Positions 51,962 to 60,546 of a stretch of 64,000 nucleotides of DNA are shown here, one piece after another. Made by a program: the position numbers and the translations under genes. Source of the DNA: Burkholderiaceae bacterium. Its GTDB lineage: Bacteria > Pseudomonadota > Gammaproteobacteria > Burkholderiales > Burkholderiaceae_B. Under the pieces are notes generated by a model. That model was not told the DNA's origin. It made no database searches and saw nothing but the letters and a program-made list of their open reading frames with translations. Numbering within the stretch: position 1 is the stretch's first letter; every line of letters starts with the position of its first letter. The stretch covers positions 62,001 through 126,000 of the forward strand of contig JAJOJF010000022.1 in assembly GCA_021208885.1 (NCBI GenBank), read 5' to 3'.

Positions 51962-52834
51962 TCAATTGCCAGGCACCTGCTCCTCAAACCAGTCCGCGAT
52001 TTGGACGGGCTTTAAAAAGGTGGTTTTTTTGCTGGCAAGAAGAGCATCAAGCATGTCTTCGAACTCACCAAAACGATGTGGCACACCCATGAGGTGGGGA
52101 TGCAGACCCAAAGCCAAGACACGGGGACGCGCCTCACATTCACGCTCAAAGAGACTGAGCGTTCGGCGCGTGCGGTCCAGAAACTGGCCTGTGACATGTT
52201 TTTCAATGGCATAAACGATCGAGTCGTTCAGCTCCAGGTTGTATGGCATGCTCATGATGGGACCCTCATCAGTTCGCATCCAGTTAGGCACGTCATCCAT
52301 GCACCAATCAAATACATAGCGCACACCCGCGGCCTTAAAGACTTCAAGACTGCGCTCGGTTTCGCGTAAACCTGGGCTTAGCCAACCAGCGACTGCCTGG
52401 CCGCTAAAGCGTCTAAGTTTGTCCAGGCTTTGCCCCACCACATCTTCTTCCCTGCCAGCATGCTGGACAGACTTTTGATGAAAGCCGTGACCAATGAACT
52501 CCCAACCCGCTTCGAGCATGGCTTCAGCCGCGCCGGGATAGGCATCAATGACACTGGCATTAATGCTGGTCGAGGCAGGCAGTCCCCTGTCTCTGATGGC
52601 CTGAATCATTCTGGGCAACCCAGCCCGCATGCCGTAATCGACCCAGGCAAAATTCGGCACGTCTGGAATTGTTTCCTTGCCGTGAGGCGGTGTAATGATC
52701 GTGCGTGGCATTGCCGCATCAAAACTCCAGTTCTCGACATTGACGACGAGGTGCACCAGAATCTGGCCGTCCTTGTGATGCGCTAGTGCCGGGCCAGCAT
52801 CAGAAAATCGATAGGGAACTCGTGGGTTGCTCAT
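51962..52834 (-). CDS. Polysaccharide-deacetylase-family (PuuE-like) hydrolase
   Basis: A 290-residue NodB-fold protein of the PuuE/allantoinase-like subgroup: LVVNVENWSFD in the first metal segment, NASVIDAYP, and FIGHGFHQK with the zinc histidines. Such members hydrolyse cyclic or linear amides and N-acetyl compounds rather than polysaccharide. It starts 37 bases after the enoyl-CoA hydratase stop on the same strand, so it is probably the last gene of the amidase/CoA operon. The substrate is unknown. Confidence 0.85.
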   Translation of the reverse strand: MSNPRVPYRFSDAGPALAHHKDGQILVHLVVNVENWSFDAAMPRTIITPPHGKETIPDVPNFAWVDYGMRAGLPRMIQAIRDRGLPASTSINASVIDAYPGAAEAMLEAGWEFIGHGFHQKSVQHAGREEDVVGQSLDKLRRFSGQAVAGWLSPGLRETERSLEVFKAAGVRYVFDWCMDDVPNWMRTDEGPIMSMPYNLELNDSIVYAIEKHVTGQFLDRTRRTLSLFERECEARPRVLALGLHPHLMGVPHRFGEFEDMLDALLASKKTTFLKPVQIADWFEEQVPGN

Positions 52835-52871
52835 TTACTTTCTCGCCTCTGCTGCAAAGTTTCCTAATGAA

Positions 52872-53651
52872 CTACTTGCCTTTAAATTCAGGAGATCGTT
52901 TCTGTGCGAAAGCCAAACGGCCTTGCGCGTAATCCTCGCTGGCAAAGCACCTCGCCACCGCCTGCGCGACTTGCTCGGCGCTAGGCGCTTTGGGGACAGC
53001 ATCAATGTGCTGCAAGGCCATTTTGATGGAAGCCAGCGTCAAGGGCGCAAGTTTGGCAATCGCTTGGGCTTGCGCATAAGCGTGCGCAAACACGTCTTCG
53101 ACACATGCATGCACAAGGCCAACTGATTGGGCCTCAGTTCCCCGATAAACCCTGGCTGTCAATAGCAATTCAGCTGTGCCTGGTCCGCCAAGGATTCGAT
53201 GCAAACGGGTCACATCCTCAAGCCCATAACCGAGCCCAAGCTTGCCCGCCGGCACCGCAAATCGACAATCCAGACTGGCATAGCGCAAGTCACAGGACAC
53301 AGCGATACCAACTCCTCCACCGTAGCAAACGCCAGAGATAGCAGCTATCACTGGTTTGCGGCAGGCGCCCACCGCCGATTCGGCAGCTTCGACACAAGCG
53401 TCGTAATACGCGACCGCCTCCGGGGTGCTGCGCAAGCTGTCAAATTCTGAAATATCAGCACCTGACACAAATGCCGCATTACCGTCACCTCGCAACACGA
53501 CAACCCGAACTGACTCGTCGCCTGATAAGGTGTCCATCAAAGCAGCCAACGACTGCCACATGCCGAGCGTCATGGCGTTCATGCGCCCCGGATTCGAGAG
53601 CGTTACTGTTGCAATACCGTTAGTATCTGTGTGACTGGTGACGGCAGCCAT
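52872..53651 (-). CDS. Enoyl-CoA hydratase/isomerase family protein
   Basis: A 259-residue crotonase. VSGADISEFDSL and CYGGGVGIAVSCDLRYA form the oxyanion hole and CoA site, and LLTARVYRGTEAQSVGLV follows in the usual place. It would hydrate or isomerise an enoyl-CoA, exact reaction unknown. ATG 53651 (MAAVTSHTD) lies one base past the CoA-transferase stop, giving tight coupling; the longer track ORF overlaps that gene and is rejected. Confidence 0.9.
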   Translation of the reverse strand: MAAVTSHTDTNGIATVTLSNPGRMNAMTLGMWQSLAALMDTLSGDESVRVVVLRGDGNAAFVSGADISEFDSLRSTPEAVAYYDACVEAAESAVGACRKPVIAAISGVCYGGGVGIAVSCDLRYASLDCRFAVPAGKLGLGYGLEDVTRLHRILGGPGTAELLLTARVYRGTEAQSVGLVHACVEDVFAHAYAQAQAIAKLAPLTLASIKMALQHIDAVPKAPSAEQVAQAVARCFASEDYAQGRLAFAQKRSPEFKGK

Positions 53652-53652
53652 T

Positions 53653-54849
53653 TCACACAACCCCATTATCGTGAAACTGCTTGATTTGCTCGGTCGAGTA
53701 ACCAATTTCGCCGAGCACCTCGTCGGTGTGCTCACCCCAACCTGGCGCCGGCGCGACTACTTTGGGCGGCGTGCGTGATAGCGACACGGGCTGGGTAATG
53801 TAATGCATGTCCTTGTCGTAAACGTCGGACAAGGAGGCCACAACGCCCAAATGTTTGACCTGCTCATCTTCAAACATCTGCGGCACGTCATAAACAGGAC
53901 CAGCGGGCACACCCGCGTTATTCAACGCTGTCACCCAATAGTGCACGGTGTTCCTGGCAAACTCCTGCTCGAGCAATTGCGTGAGTTTGGCTCTATTGGC
54001 AACACGCAACTTTTCTGTCTTGAAGTCAGGGTCTTGGCGCCACTCTGGACGCTTCAGGAGATCGCACAGTCGAATCCAATTGCCCTCACCTGAGGCGCCA
54101 ATGTTAAAGACGCCATCCGATGCGGTAAACAACCCCATTGGGCTGCTCGTTGGGTGATCATTGCCCACGCGCACTGGAATGTCACCGTCATTGAGATAAC
54201 GTGCAGCCTGAAAATCCATCATCGCAATTTGCGAATGCAACAACGACGCTTGCACCCATTGGCCCTTGCCGGACTGCTCGCGCTCAATCAACGCCAAAAG
54301 AATGCCAATGGCAGCGTACAAGCCAGCACTCATGTCTGCCACTGCCAATCCTGCCCGCACAGGACCTGAGTCAGGAAAGCCCGTCACAGACATCAAACCA
54401 CCCATGCCTTGCATGATTTGATCAAAACCCGGACGACCTGCATAGGGGCCAGTTTGGCCGTAGCCAGAGATGCTGGCCAGAATGATGCGGGGGTTAACCT
54501 TGGCCAGGGATTCGTAATCCAGCCCGAGTTTTTTCTTGATATCGGGGCGCCAATTCTCAACCACCACGTCAGCCGTCTCGACGAGCTTCATAAAAATCTC
54601 GAGCGCACCCGGTTTTTTGAGATTCAACGTCAAGGAGCGCTTGTTCCGGTTCAAGTTCTGGAAGTCACCCCCATGCCGATTGGCGGCAAACATCGCTTCG
54701 TTTGGATCTACCCCTTGCGGAGGTTCAATGCGGATGACATCAGCACCATAGTCCGTCAATACACGCACGCAGTTGGGTCCCGCACGAACACGTGACAAAT
54801 CCAAGACCCGAAATCGTTTTAATGCCTCTGAGGCCTGAATTTTGCTCAT
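53653..54849 (-). CDS. Class III (CaiB/BaiF) CoA transferase
   Basis: A 398-residue family III CoA transferase. It starts RVLDLSRVRAGP and carries the catalytic aspartate in ADMSAGLYAA (about 172). It exchanges CoA between acyl-CoA and a free acid. It overlaps the amidase stop by four bases and precedes the enoyl-CoA hydratase by one base, so it probably activates the acid released by the amidase. Confidence 0.92.
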   Translation of the reverse strand: MSKIQASEALKRFRVLDLSRVRAGPNCVRVLTDYGADVIRIEPPQGVDPNEAMFAANRHGGDFQNLNRNKRSLTLNLKKPGALEIFMKLVETADVVVENWRPDIKKKLGLDYESLAKVNPRIILASISGYGQTGPYAGRPGFDQIMQGMGGLMSVTGFPDSGPVRAGLAVADMSAGLYAAIGILLALIEREQSGKGQWVQASLLHSQIAMMDFQAARYLNDGDIPVRVGNDHPTSSPMGLFTASDGVFNIGASGEGNWIRLCDLLKRPEWRQDPDFKTEKLRVANRAKLTQLLEQEFARNTVHYWVTALNNAGVPAGPVYDVPQMFEDEQVKHLGVVASLSDVYDKDMHYITQPVSLSRTPPKVVAPAPGWGEHTDEVLGEIGYSTEQIKQFHDNGVV

Positions 54850-56180
54850 GGTTGTTGTCCCTCTATCTTGAGCACCGGCAAGATGCCGTGCACTCCATAA
54901 ATGTCATTCTGTATTTGCCCAGCCAGCGCCAGCAATTGGACCTCGTTAAATGGCTTGGCAATCAACTGTATGCTCACCGGCAAACCATCGGGCGTTGTGC
55001 CTATCGGGATCGCCAATGCTGGCAAGCCGAGGTAGTTCACCCAGCCACAATATCTATGCAAGCCTAGCAGCTTGGCGGCCTTAAATTCCGGGTTACCCAG
55101 ATAAACCTCACTGGTTTTGGGTAAAAGGTCTATCTGAAGTGGTGCCATCATCACGTCGACTTTGCCAAACACATCATCAACAAAGGCTTTGAGGTGTTCA
55201 GGGCGTTGACGTAACGCTTCACGCCACCAGATGTTGGGAATCATCAGGCCATAGGAACCCAAGCCCGCGACTTGCGAACATGCGAGCCCATTGGCAATGC
55301 GAGCGCGAAGCGTCTGGCCAACCTCATACGCCATGACCATTTCCTGCAAAGCGCTTGCCCGCCTCTCATGATTCACGGGTGCAATGTGCGTCTGGCCATA
55401 GTGCCGCATTACCCGTCCTACGACGGCTAGAACCCGCTCATCCATCTGCACATCGTCTAGCCAATACCCCACCTTGATGGCAGCCCGCGAGTGCAGGTTT
55501 TGCCAGCGCAAGCCAGGCGCAAGTACTTGCATCAACTCGGCCACATCGCCCACGCTGCGAGCCAATACGCCAATCGAGTCCAGCGATGGCGACAAAATAG
55601 TCATGCCATCTCTGGGGATCAAACCATGCGTGGTCTTTAGCCCCATGACACCACACGTCATGGCCGGAATCCGGACCGAGCCAGCGGTATCCGTTCCTAG
55701 CGACGCGAAGACAATGCCACTGGCCACGGCAACAGCACTGCCGCTTGATGACCCGCCCACTGCCATGTCAGCACCCAAAGGATTAATGGGCGTAGGCAGG
55801 TGTCGCGTCTGTCCAGTGGCTGAACAAGCGTCTTCAGCCATGGTCAGTGCGCCAAAATTGGTAGCACCAGCCCTCTCTAATTGCTCTACGGCCCAAGCCT
55901 GGGACAAACCAGGCTTGGGACTACCGGCATCGCGGCCAAGCCCTGGACTGCGACCCGGGAGATCAAAAATATCCTTGTGCGCCAGGCCCACGCCCTGAAG
56001 TGGCTTGTTTTCGTCTGCCGTACTTTTGACGAGCGGAAAGACACAGGTGGTTGAATTGGTCAGCCTGCCAACACGCGAGAAATAGTCGTGCTGCTCACTC
56101 AACGCATCTGCAGGCGACTCACCGGAGCTTGCCAGACGCGCACGCAACTGCGCAATCGTGTTGCAAACGATCGCACTCAT
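54846..56180 (-). CDS. Amidase-signature family hydrolase
   Basis: A 444-residue amidase. The Ser-cisSer-Lys triad is visible: K69 in LAHKDIFDL, S144 in GGSSSGS, and nucleophile S168 in DTAGSVRIPA. It hydrolyses a carboxamide of unknown identity. It overlaps the small protein gene before it and the CoA transferase after it by four bases each. The GatA subunit of the transamidosome shares the fold, but this gene is not beside gatB. Confidence 0.9.
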   Translation of the reverse strand: MSAIVCNTIAQLRARLASSGESPADALSEQHDYFSRVGRLTNSTTCVFPLVKSTADENKPLQGVGLAHKDIFDLPGRSPGLGRDAGSPKPGLSQAWAVEQLERAGATNFGALTMAEDACSATGQTRHLPTPINPLGADMAVGGSSSGSAVAVASGIVFASLGTDTAGSVRIPAMTCGVMGLKTTHGLIPRDGMTILSPSLDSIGVLARSVGDVAELMQVLAPGLRWQNLHSRAAIKVGYWLDDVQMDERVLAVVGRVMRHYGQTHIAPVNHERRASALQEMVMAYEVGQTLRARIANGLACSQVAGLGSYGLMIPNIWWREALRQRPEHLKAFVDDVFGKVDVMMAPLQIDLLPKTSEVYLGNPEFKAAKLLGLHRYCGWVNYLGLPALAIPIGTTPDGLPVSIQLIAKPFNEVQLLALAGQIQNDIYGVHGILPVLKIEGQQP

Positions 56181-56458
56181 TGGTAAGTGGCCAGATAGTT
56201 TTCGAAGGCTTGCTGCAGGTCGTGTTTGGCTGAAATAGCGCTGTCTGTGAGTTCGACATCACCACTGGGTTTAACCTCAAAATCTGAATCCCTGAGGCTG
56301 ACGGTTAACCGGGCCAGATTTCTCAAAGCCCGGTCTCGTTCTTTTTGCGTCAAGAGCACCCCCGCCGACTTGACCTGCTGCTCGCCCGATTCACGCCAAT
56401 ATTGTTCGACGTCTATCTCTCCACTTAACAATGCCTGAGCATTGTTAGCGTCATTCAA
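56177..56458 (-). CDS. Small hypothetical protein, possibly a GatC/AtzG-like amidase partner
   Basis: A 93-residue protein of unknown family. The segment AGVLLTQKERDRALRNLARL is a predicted amphipathic helix like those of GatC and AtzG, small proteins that wrap around amidase-family enzymes; the likeness is weak. It starts at TTG 56458, with AGGAGA upstream in ideal position, and its stop overlaps the amidase ATG by four bases, as expected for a coupled subunit. It is the first gene of the minus-strand operon. Confidence 0.6.
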   Translation of the reverse strand: MNDANNAQALLSGEIDVEQYWRESGEQQVKSAGVLLTQKERDRALRNLARLTVSLRDSDFEVKPSGDVELTDSAISAKHDLQQAFENYLATYQ

Positions 56459-56488
56459 TCGGATCTCCTACATTTTTATTGCTGTCAT

Positions 56489-56498
56489 AAATATATTT
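56489..56498. promoter_or_regulatory. AT-rich divergent control region with a short palindrome
   Basis: The gap between the amidase operon and the GntR gene (56459-56594) is very AT-rich, unlike its surroundings, and includes the palindrome AAATATATTT. It should hold both divergent promoters and possibly the GntR operator; the exact operator is not clear from sequence. Confidence 0.35.
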
Positions 56499-56594
56499 GT
56501 AGTGGATTTATTAATTTTTAGCAACAGGTAAAATAAATTGTGGGGAATCAGGCTATTTTGCCGGAATACCCTGCATCCTATCGAGGCACATACC

Positions 56595-57281
56595 GTGGCT
56601 ACTTCTCAAAAAACACACAAGAATATTAGTGACCGCATTCGAGCCGATCTGGCTGAGCAAATCAGTCAAGGTTTGCTGGCACCTGGCGACACTATTGATG
56701 AGAACGAAATCGCAGCTCGCTTTGATGTCTCGAAAACACCGGTGCGAGAGGCGCTGCTGCAGTTAAAGGCGCAAGGACTTATCAGCAACCTGCCACGTGG
56801 TGGAGCGATCGTGGCAAAAATGGATCTTGCCCAACTGCTCAGTCTATGGGAATGGCTCGCTGAAATCGAAGCCGTTGCGATAAAGCTAGCCTGCGAGCGC
56901 ATGTCCACCAAAGAACTCGAAGCCTTGCAGCAACTTCACAAGCACAGCCAAAAGTTTGCTGACAAAGAAGACTGGGACGGTTGGCAAGCCTGCAATCAGC
57001 AGTTCCACCAAGCCGTCTATGTCGCCTCGCGTAACGCTTTTCTGAGACAAGAGGTCATGCGGGTGCGGGCCAGAACAGGTGTCTATCGCAGACACGCATT
57101 TGGTGCGCTCGGTGCCACCAAAACATCATTTGATCAGCACGGCGAGATACTGGAATTCCTTAAAAACAGAGATGGTGACGCCGCAGCAACGGCGATGCGT
57201 CGACACATCTTGCCAGCTAGCAGCACCACGGCGCTGACTAACTTCATCTTGAACATCCCGAAAGATCTGCTCGCCCGCTAA
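56595..57281 (+). CDS. GntR-family regulator (FadR/FCD subfamily)
   Basis: A 228-residue regulator. The N-terminal winged helix contains GDTIDENEIAARFDVSKTPVREALLQLKAQGLI, and an FCD ligand-binding domain follows with the QFHQAVYVAS metal region. GTG 56595 is chosen because GAGG lies eight bases upstream; the track TTG at 56538 lacks this. It is divergent from the amidase operon, so it likely regulates that operon and the downstream MaoC gene in response to an acid or acyl-CoA. Confidence 0.9.
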   Translation: MATSQKTHKNISDRIRADLAEQISQGLLAPGDTIDENEIAARFDVSKTPVREALLQLKAQGLISNLPRGGAIVAKMDLAQLLSLWEWLAEIEAVAIKLACERMSTKELEALQQLHKHSQKFADKEDWDGWQACNQQFHQAVYVASRNAFLRQEVMRVRARTGVYRRHAFGALGATKTSFDQHGEILEFLKNRDGDAAATAMRRHILPASSTTALTNFILNIPKDLLAR

Positions 57282-57355
57282 AAGCGGCTGAGAGTCAGCG
57301 ACCTTGCCAGCGTGCTACAAATAACCGCATAACGGGACAACAACAGGGGTTGCAG

Positions 57356-57817
57356 ATGCGCGAACTGAAGTTTGATGAACTCAAGTCACTGGTCGGCACA
57401 GAGATTGGCACAAGCGACTGGTGGGATGTCACTCAGGCGAGAATTAACCAGTTCGCGCAAGCAACGGGCGATTTTCAGTGGATACACGTCGATGAGGAGC
57501 GCGCCAAACAATCAAAGTTTGGAACAACCATTGCACACGGCTATCTGACTCTCTCGATGCTAGCAGGCAAACGATTTCAGACATTTGAAGTCACTGATGT
57601 TGCCATGACAGTCAACTACGGCCTGAACAAGGTGCGATTCCTGACGCCCGTCCCAAGTGGCAGTCGCACCCGCGCAAAATTTGAACTCATTAACGTCAAC
57701 GAGCGATCCGACGGTGGCCTAGAGTGCACATTTCGCGCTACGGTTGAACTTGAGAACGCCCCCAAGCCTGCTTGTATTGCAGAAACCATCTCGGTTTACT
57801 ACCCCGGCAAAACTTGA
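57356..57817 (+). CDS. MaoC-family hydratase
   Basis: A 153-residue hot-dog-fold protein with the R-hydratase signature ATGDFQWIHVDEERAK and TIAHGYLTLSML, holding the catalytic Asp and His. It would add water across an enoyl-CoA double bond. It is placed just after the GntR gene, 73 bases apart, across from the amidase/CoA operon, adding a second hydratase to the suspected pathway. ATG 57356 is preferred over TTG 57350. Confidence 0.9.
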   Translation: MRELKFDELKSLVGTEIGTSDWWDVTQARINQFAQATGDFQWIHVDEERAKQSKFGTTIAHGYLTLSMLAGKRFQTFEVTDVAMTVNYGLNKVRFLTPVPSGSRTRAKFELINVNERSDGGLECTFRATVELENAPKPACIAETISVYYPGKT

Positions 57818-57944
57818 TCATCATCCACTGGATCAAAGCCCCTTAAGCGGCCAGTACAGCAGTGCAGTCTGAACGGGTGAAACAGTCATGTGTTACATCT
57901 GTTGCTGTCTGCTTAGTATTAATTTCCAGGAACCTTCACTGACC

Positions 57945-58619
57945 ATGCTTCACTGGTTCGAGCCAGCCAACATCTATTGCGAGCGCACCGACCCAAGTTT
58001 CTGGTCAGAGCCCGTCAATGCGCTAACCAACCTGGCGTTTGTGGTTGCCGGTTTGCTGCTCATCGCGCAAAGACGTCCACCAGCGCGCCTATTGGGCACG
58101 CTGATCGTGCTGATCGGACTAGGGAGTTTCTTGTTTCACACGTTTGCCAATCGACTGACCGGCTTTCTGGACGTGTTTTTTATTGGCGTGTATCTCATCG
58201 CCTACGCATGGCTTTGGCCGCGCTGGGTGACCAATGCTGGTTTCGTGATCAGATCCTCGAGCGTGGTGGCATTGATCTTGTTGATCGGTATGGCGAGCGC
58301 CTCGGTCGCCTGGCTAAAACCGCTTGCCCCAGGCTTGCCGCCTGGCGCCTACCTCGGCGCGTGGTTTTATGTCATTGCGCTAGCCACGCTATCAGCCACC
58401 AACCAACGGCGGGCGGGCATCTGGCTTTGGGCCACTGCGGGACTATTTCTGGTCTCGATGACCGCCCGCCAGCTGGACTTGCCTTTGTGCGAACAACTCG
58501 GCGGCAGCCACTGGCTTTGGCATGTCATGAATGCGGGCGTGCTTTACGCCAGTGCCCGCGCGTTACTGATCGGTGCCGAATACTCCGGGTCAGAAACGAT
58601 GCGACAAGTTAAGGCCTAG
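57945..58619 (+). CDS. Ceramidase-family (CREST) integral membrane hydrolase
   Basis: A 224-residue protein with about seven membrane segments. GSFLFHTFANRLTGFLD and GGSHWLWHVMNAG carry the Ser/His/Asp and HxxxH metal residues of the alkaline ceramidase superfamily. In bacteria the physiological amide substrate is mostly unknown. ATG 57945 (MLHWFEPAN) is preferred over the track start 57888. The last 30 bases overlap the converging outer-membrane protein gene. Confidence 0.85.
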   Translation: MLHWFEPANIYCERTDPSFWSEPVNALTNLAFVVAGLLLIAQRRPPARLLGTLIVLIGLGSFLFHTFANRLTGFLDVFFIGVYLIAYAWLWPRWVTNAGFVIRSSSVVALILLIGMASASVAWLKPLAPGLPPGAYLGAWFYVIALATLSATNQRRAGIWLWATAGLFLVSMTARQLDLPLCEQLGGSHWLWHVMNAGVLYASARALLIGAEYSGSETMRQVKA

Positions 58620-59504
58620 ACCCAAACCAGTGTTGTAGTCCGAATTCCACGTTTGGCTGCCATCGGCAGACTGCGCCTGCACATTGCCGCCAGTGCTTGC
58701 GACACCGTACAGATCAATCCGAGTGCCGGGCAGAAACTGGTAGCTCACACGTGCAAACAAGGGAATCAGGCGGTTCTGACCGATTCCGCCAGCGTAGGGA
58801 CCATTGCTGTTGAGCCTGAACCGATAAGAACGATAAGCGCCGCCGGCACCCAAAGTCCACTGATCATCGACCTTGTACGACAACTCTAGCCCTGCACCAC
58901 CAGCAGGACCCGCTGGCAGCGGATTGCTCAAGGTCCATTGGTCGTTGATTCGCCAGTTGACTGCAATGAATGGAAAAACCCGGTTCTCATCAATCTGGCG
59001 AAATACGCCAGCACCCAACCCAAGCGTCAAGCTTGGCGAGATCGTATGAGTCCCTAACAGGACAGCACCATAAGTAGCAGCCCCTGAAGTGCCAACCCCG
59101 GTCTCAGCGGACCATTCAATCGAGGGATTGACGCTAAAACGCCAAGTTGGCGTTGGCGAATAAGACACACTCAACCCGAGTTGCGGCGTATTGATGCCCG
59201 CCCACGGCGCTTGGCCACCAAATGCAACCGGGTTGCTCCAAGACCAGTGCTGATAACCGTACTCGGCAAACACGCCAGCACCCCACTGGGATGTGAACTG
59301 TCGATTAACGCCCAAACGCGCATTGAACTCATACCAGTCAAAGCTGCCACCCTCGTTCATGCTGGTGTCGAACTGGTTGATGCCGGTCACCGTCAACGAG
59401 GTACTGGTCTGTCCGGGCTGCATGGGCTGTGCGCCCACCGCCCCAAAAACACTAACCAAAAAAAGACAAAGAGCGCTGGCCGCTCGCGGTGGTGTTAATT
59501 TCAT
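58590..59504 (-). CDS. Outer-membrane beta-barrel protein (DUF6268-like)
   Basis: A 304-residue protein with a signal peptide (SALCLFLVSVFGAVGAQ) and repeated alternating strands, ending in SHRF with the terminal phenylalanine usual for outer-membrane barrels. I recognise it as similar to uncharacterised DUF6268-type barrels, not a named porin. It is divergent from the HDAC-like gene and converges with the ceramidase-like gene. Confidence 0.72.
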   Translation of the reverse strand: MKLTPPRAASALCLFLVSVFGAVGAQPMQPGQTSTSLTVTGINQFDTSMNEGGSFDWYEFNARLGVNRQFTSQWGAGVFAEYGYQHWSWSNPVAFGGQAPWAGINTPQLGLSVSYSPTPTWRFSVNPSIEWSAETGVGTSGAATYGAVLLGTHTISPSLTLGLGAGVFRQIDENRVFPFIAVNWRINDQWTLSNPLPAGPAGGAGLELSYKVDDQWTLGAGGAYRSYRFRLNSNGPYAGGIGQNRLIPLFARVSYQFLPGTRIDLYGVASTGGNVQAQSADGSQTWNSDYNTGLGLGLNLSHRF

Positions 59505-59622
59505 TGCACTACCCCTGAATGCGCCGCTGGTGTAACGTTCAGCATAGCCGGATTACGGCGGCCGTCAAGGAGAACCTGTCGGCCTGACAAGACATTGAGC
59601 ACGTTTTGATGTGACATGCGCC

Positions 59623-60546
59623 ATGAAAGCGTTTTATACCGACCATTTTGTATTGCCCCTGCCTGAAGGCCATCGATTCCCCATGGCCAAGTACCGCATG
59701 GTCCGCGAACAGGTCGGCGATTTGCCTGGATTGAATCTGGTTGAAGCGCCACCAGCAACCGACACCCAGTTATTACTGGCGCACGATCCCGTCTATGTAC
59801 AGCGCGTCATCACGGGCACACTTGCCCCTCAAGCTCAACGCGAAATCGGTTTCCCCTGGAGCCCTGGCATGGTCGAACGCTCACGCCGTTCAGTCGGTGC
59901 CACGATTGCTGCATCTCGCGTAGCGCTCGAAGATGGCATCGCCGTCAATCTGGCTGGTGGCACCCATCACGCCTATCGCGACAAGGGCAGCGGGTTTTGT
60001 GTATTCAATGATGCCGCAGTCGCTGCGCGGGTAATGCAACGCAGTCATGGCATCGAACGGATTGCCATCATTGATCTGGATGTCCACCAGGGCAATGGCA
60101 CTGCCAGTATTTTGCGACGAGACGCCAGTATTTTTACGCTTTCGCTTCATGGCGAAAAAAATTTCCCGTTCCGCAAGGAACCGAGCGATCTCGATATTGG
60201 ACTGCCAGATGGCTGCACCGATGCTGAGTATCTCGCAGCACTTGAGAACGCCCTTGATGCACTTTCTCGCCGATTCAAGCCCGATCTACTCATTTACCTC
60301 GCGGGCGCCGATCCGCACGAGGCAGATCGGCTTGGACGATTGAAACTCTCGTTTGCCGGCCTCAAAGCCCGTGATGAACGCGTACTGGAATTTGCCAAAT
60401 CGTTAAATATTGGTGTCGCCATCACCATGGCTGGCGGCTATGGGACCGACATCAACAACACGGTTCGAGTGCATGTGCAAACAATCGCTGCAGCACTGGG
60501 TTATTGGAAGCGCAACGCGACTAAACCGCTGGAGACATCCGCGTGA
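59623..60546 (+). CDS. Histone-deacetylase-family amidohydrolase
   Basis: A 307-residue arginase/HDAC-fold enzyme. Active-site features are intact: GGTHHAY with the paired histidines (115-116), zinc ligands in DLDVHQGNGT (D153, H155), a GADPHE aspartate, and GGYGTD tyrosine. Bacterial members remove acetyl groups from polyamines or other small amides. ATG 59623 is preferred over GTG 59611. Its TGA overlaps the GTG of the MmgE/PrpD gene. Confidence 0.92.
   Translation: MKAFYTDHFVLPLPEGHRFPMAKYRMVREQVGDLPGLNLVEAPPATDTQLLLAHDPVYVQRVITGTLAPQAQREIGFPWSPGMVERSRRSVGATIAASRVALEDGIAVNLAGGTHHAYRDKGSGFCVFNDAAVAARVMQRSHGIERIAIIDLDVHQGNGTASILRRDASIFTLSLHGEKNFPFRKEPSDLDIGLPDGCTDAEYLAALENALDALSRRFKPDLLIYLAGADPHEADRLGRLKLSFAGLKARDERVLEFAKSLNIGVAITMAGGYGTDINNTVRVHVQTIAAALGYWKRNATKPLETSA

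Noticed and set aside
57977-58612. 211-residue ORF in another frame of the ceramidase-like gene
   Set aside because: Composition is Arg- and Cys-rich with no family features; the overlapping frame has clear membrane segments and active-site motifs.
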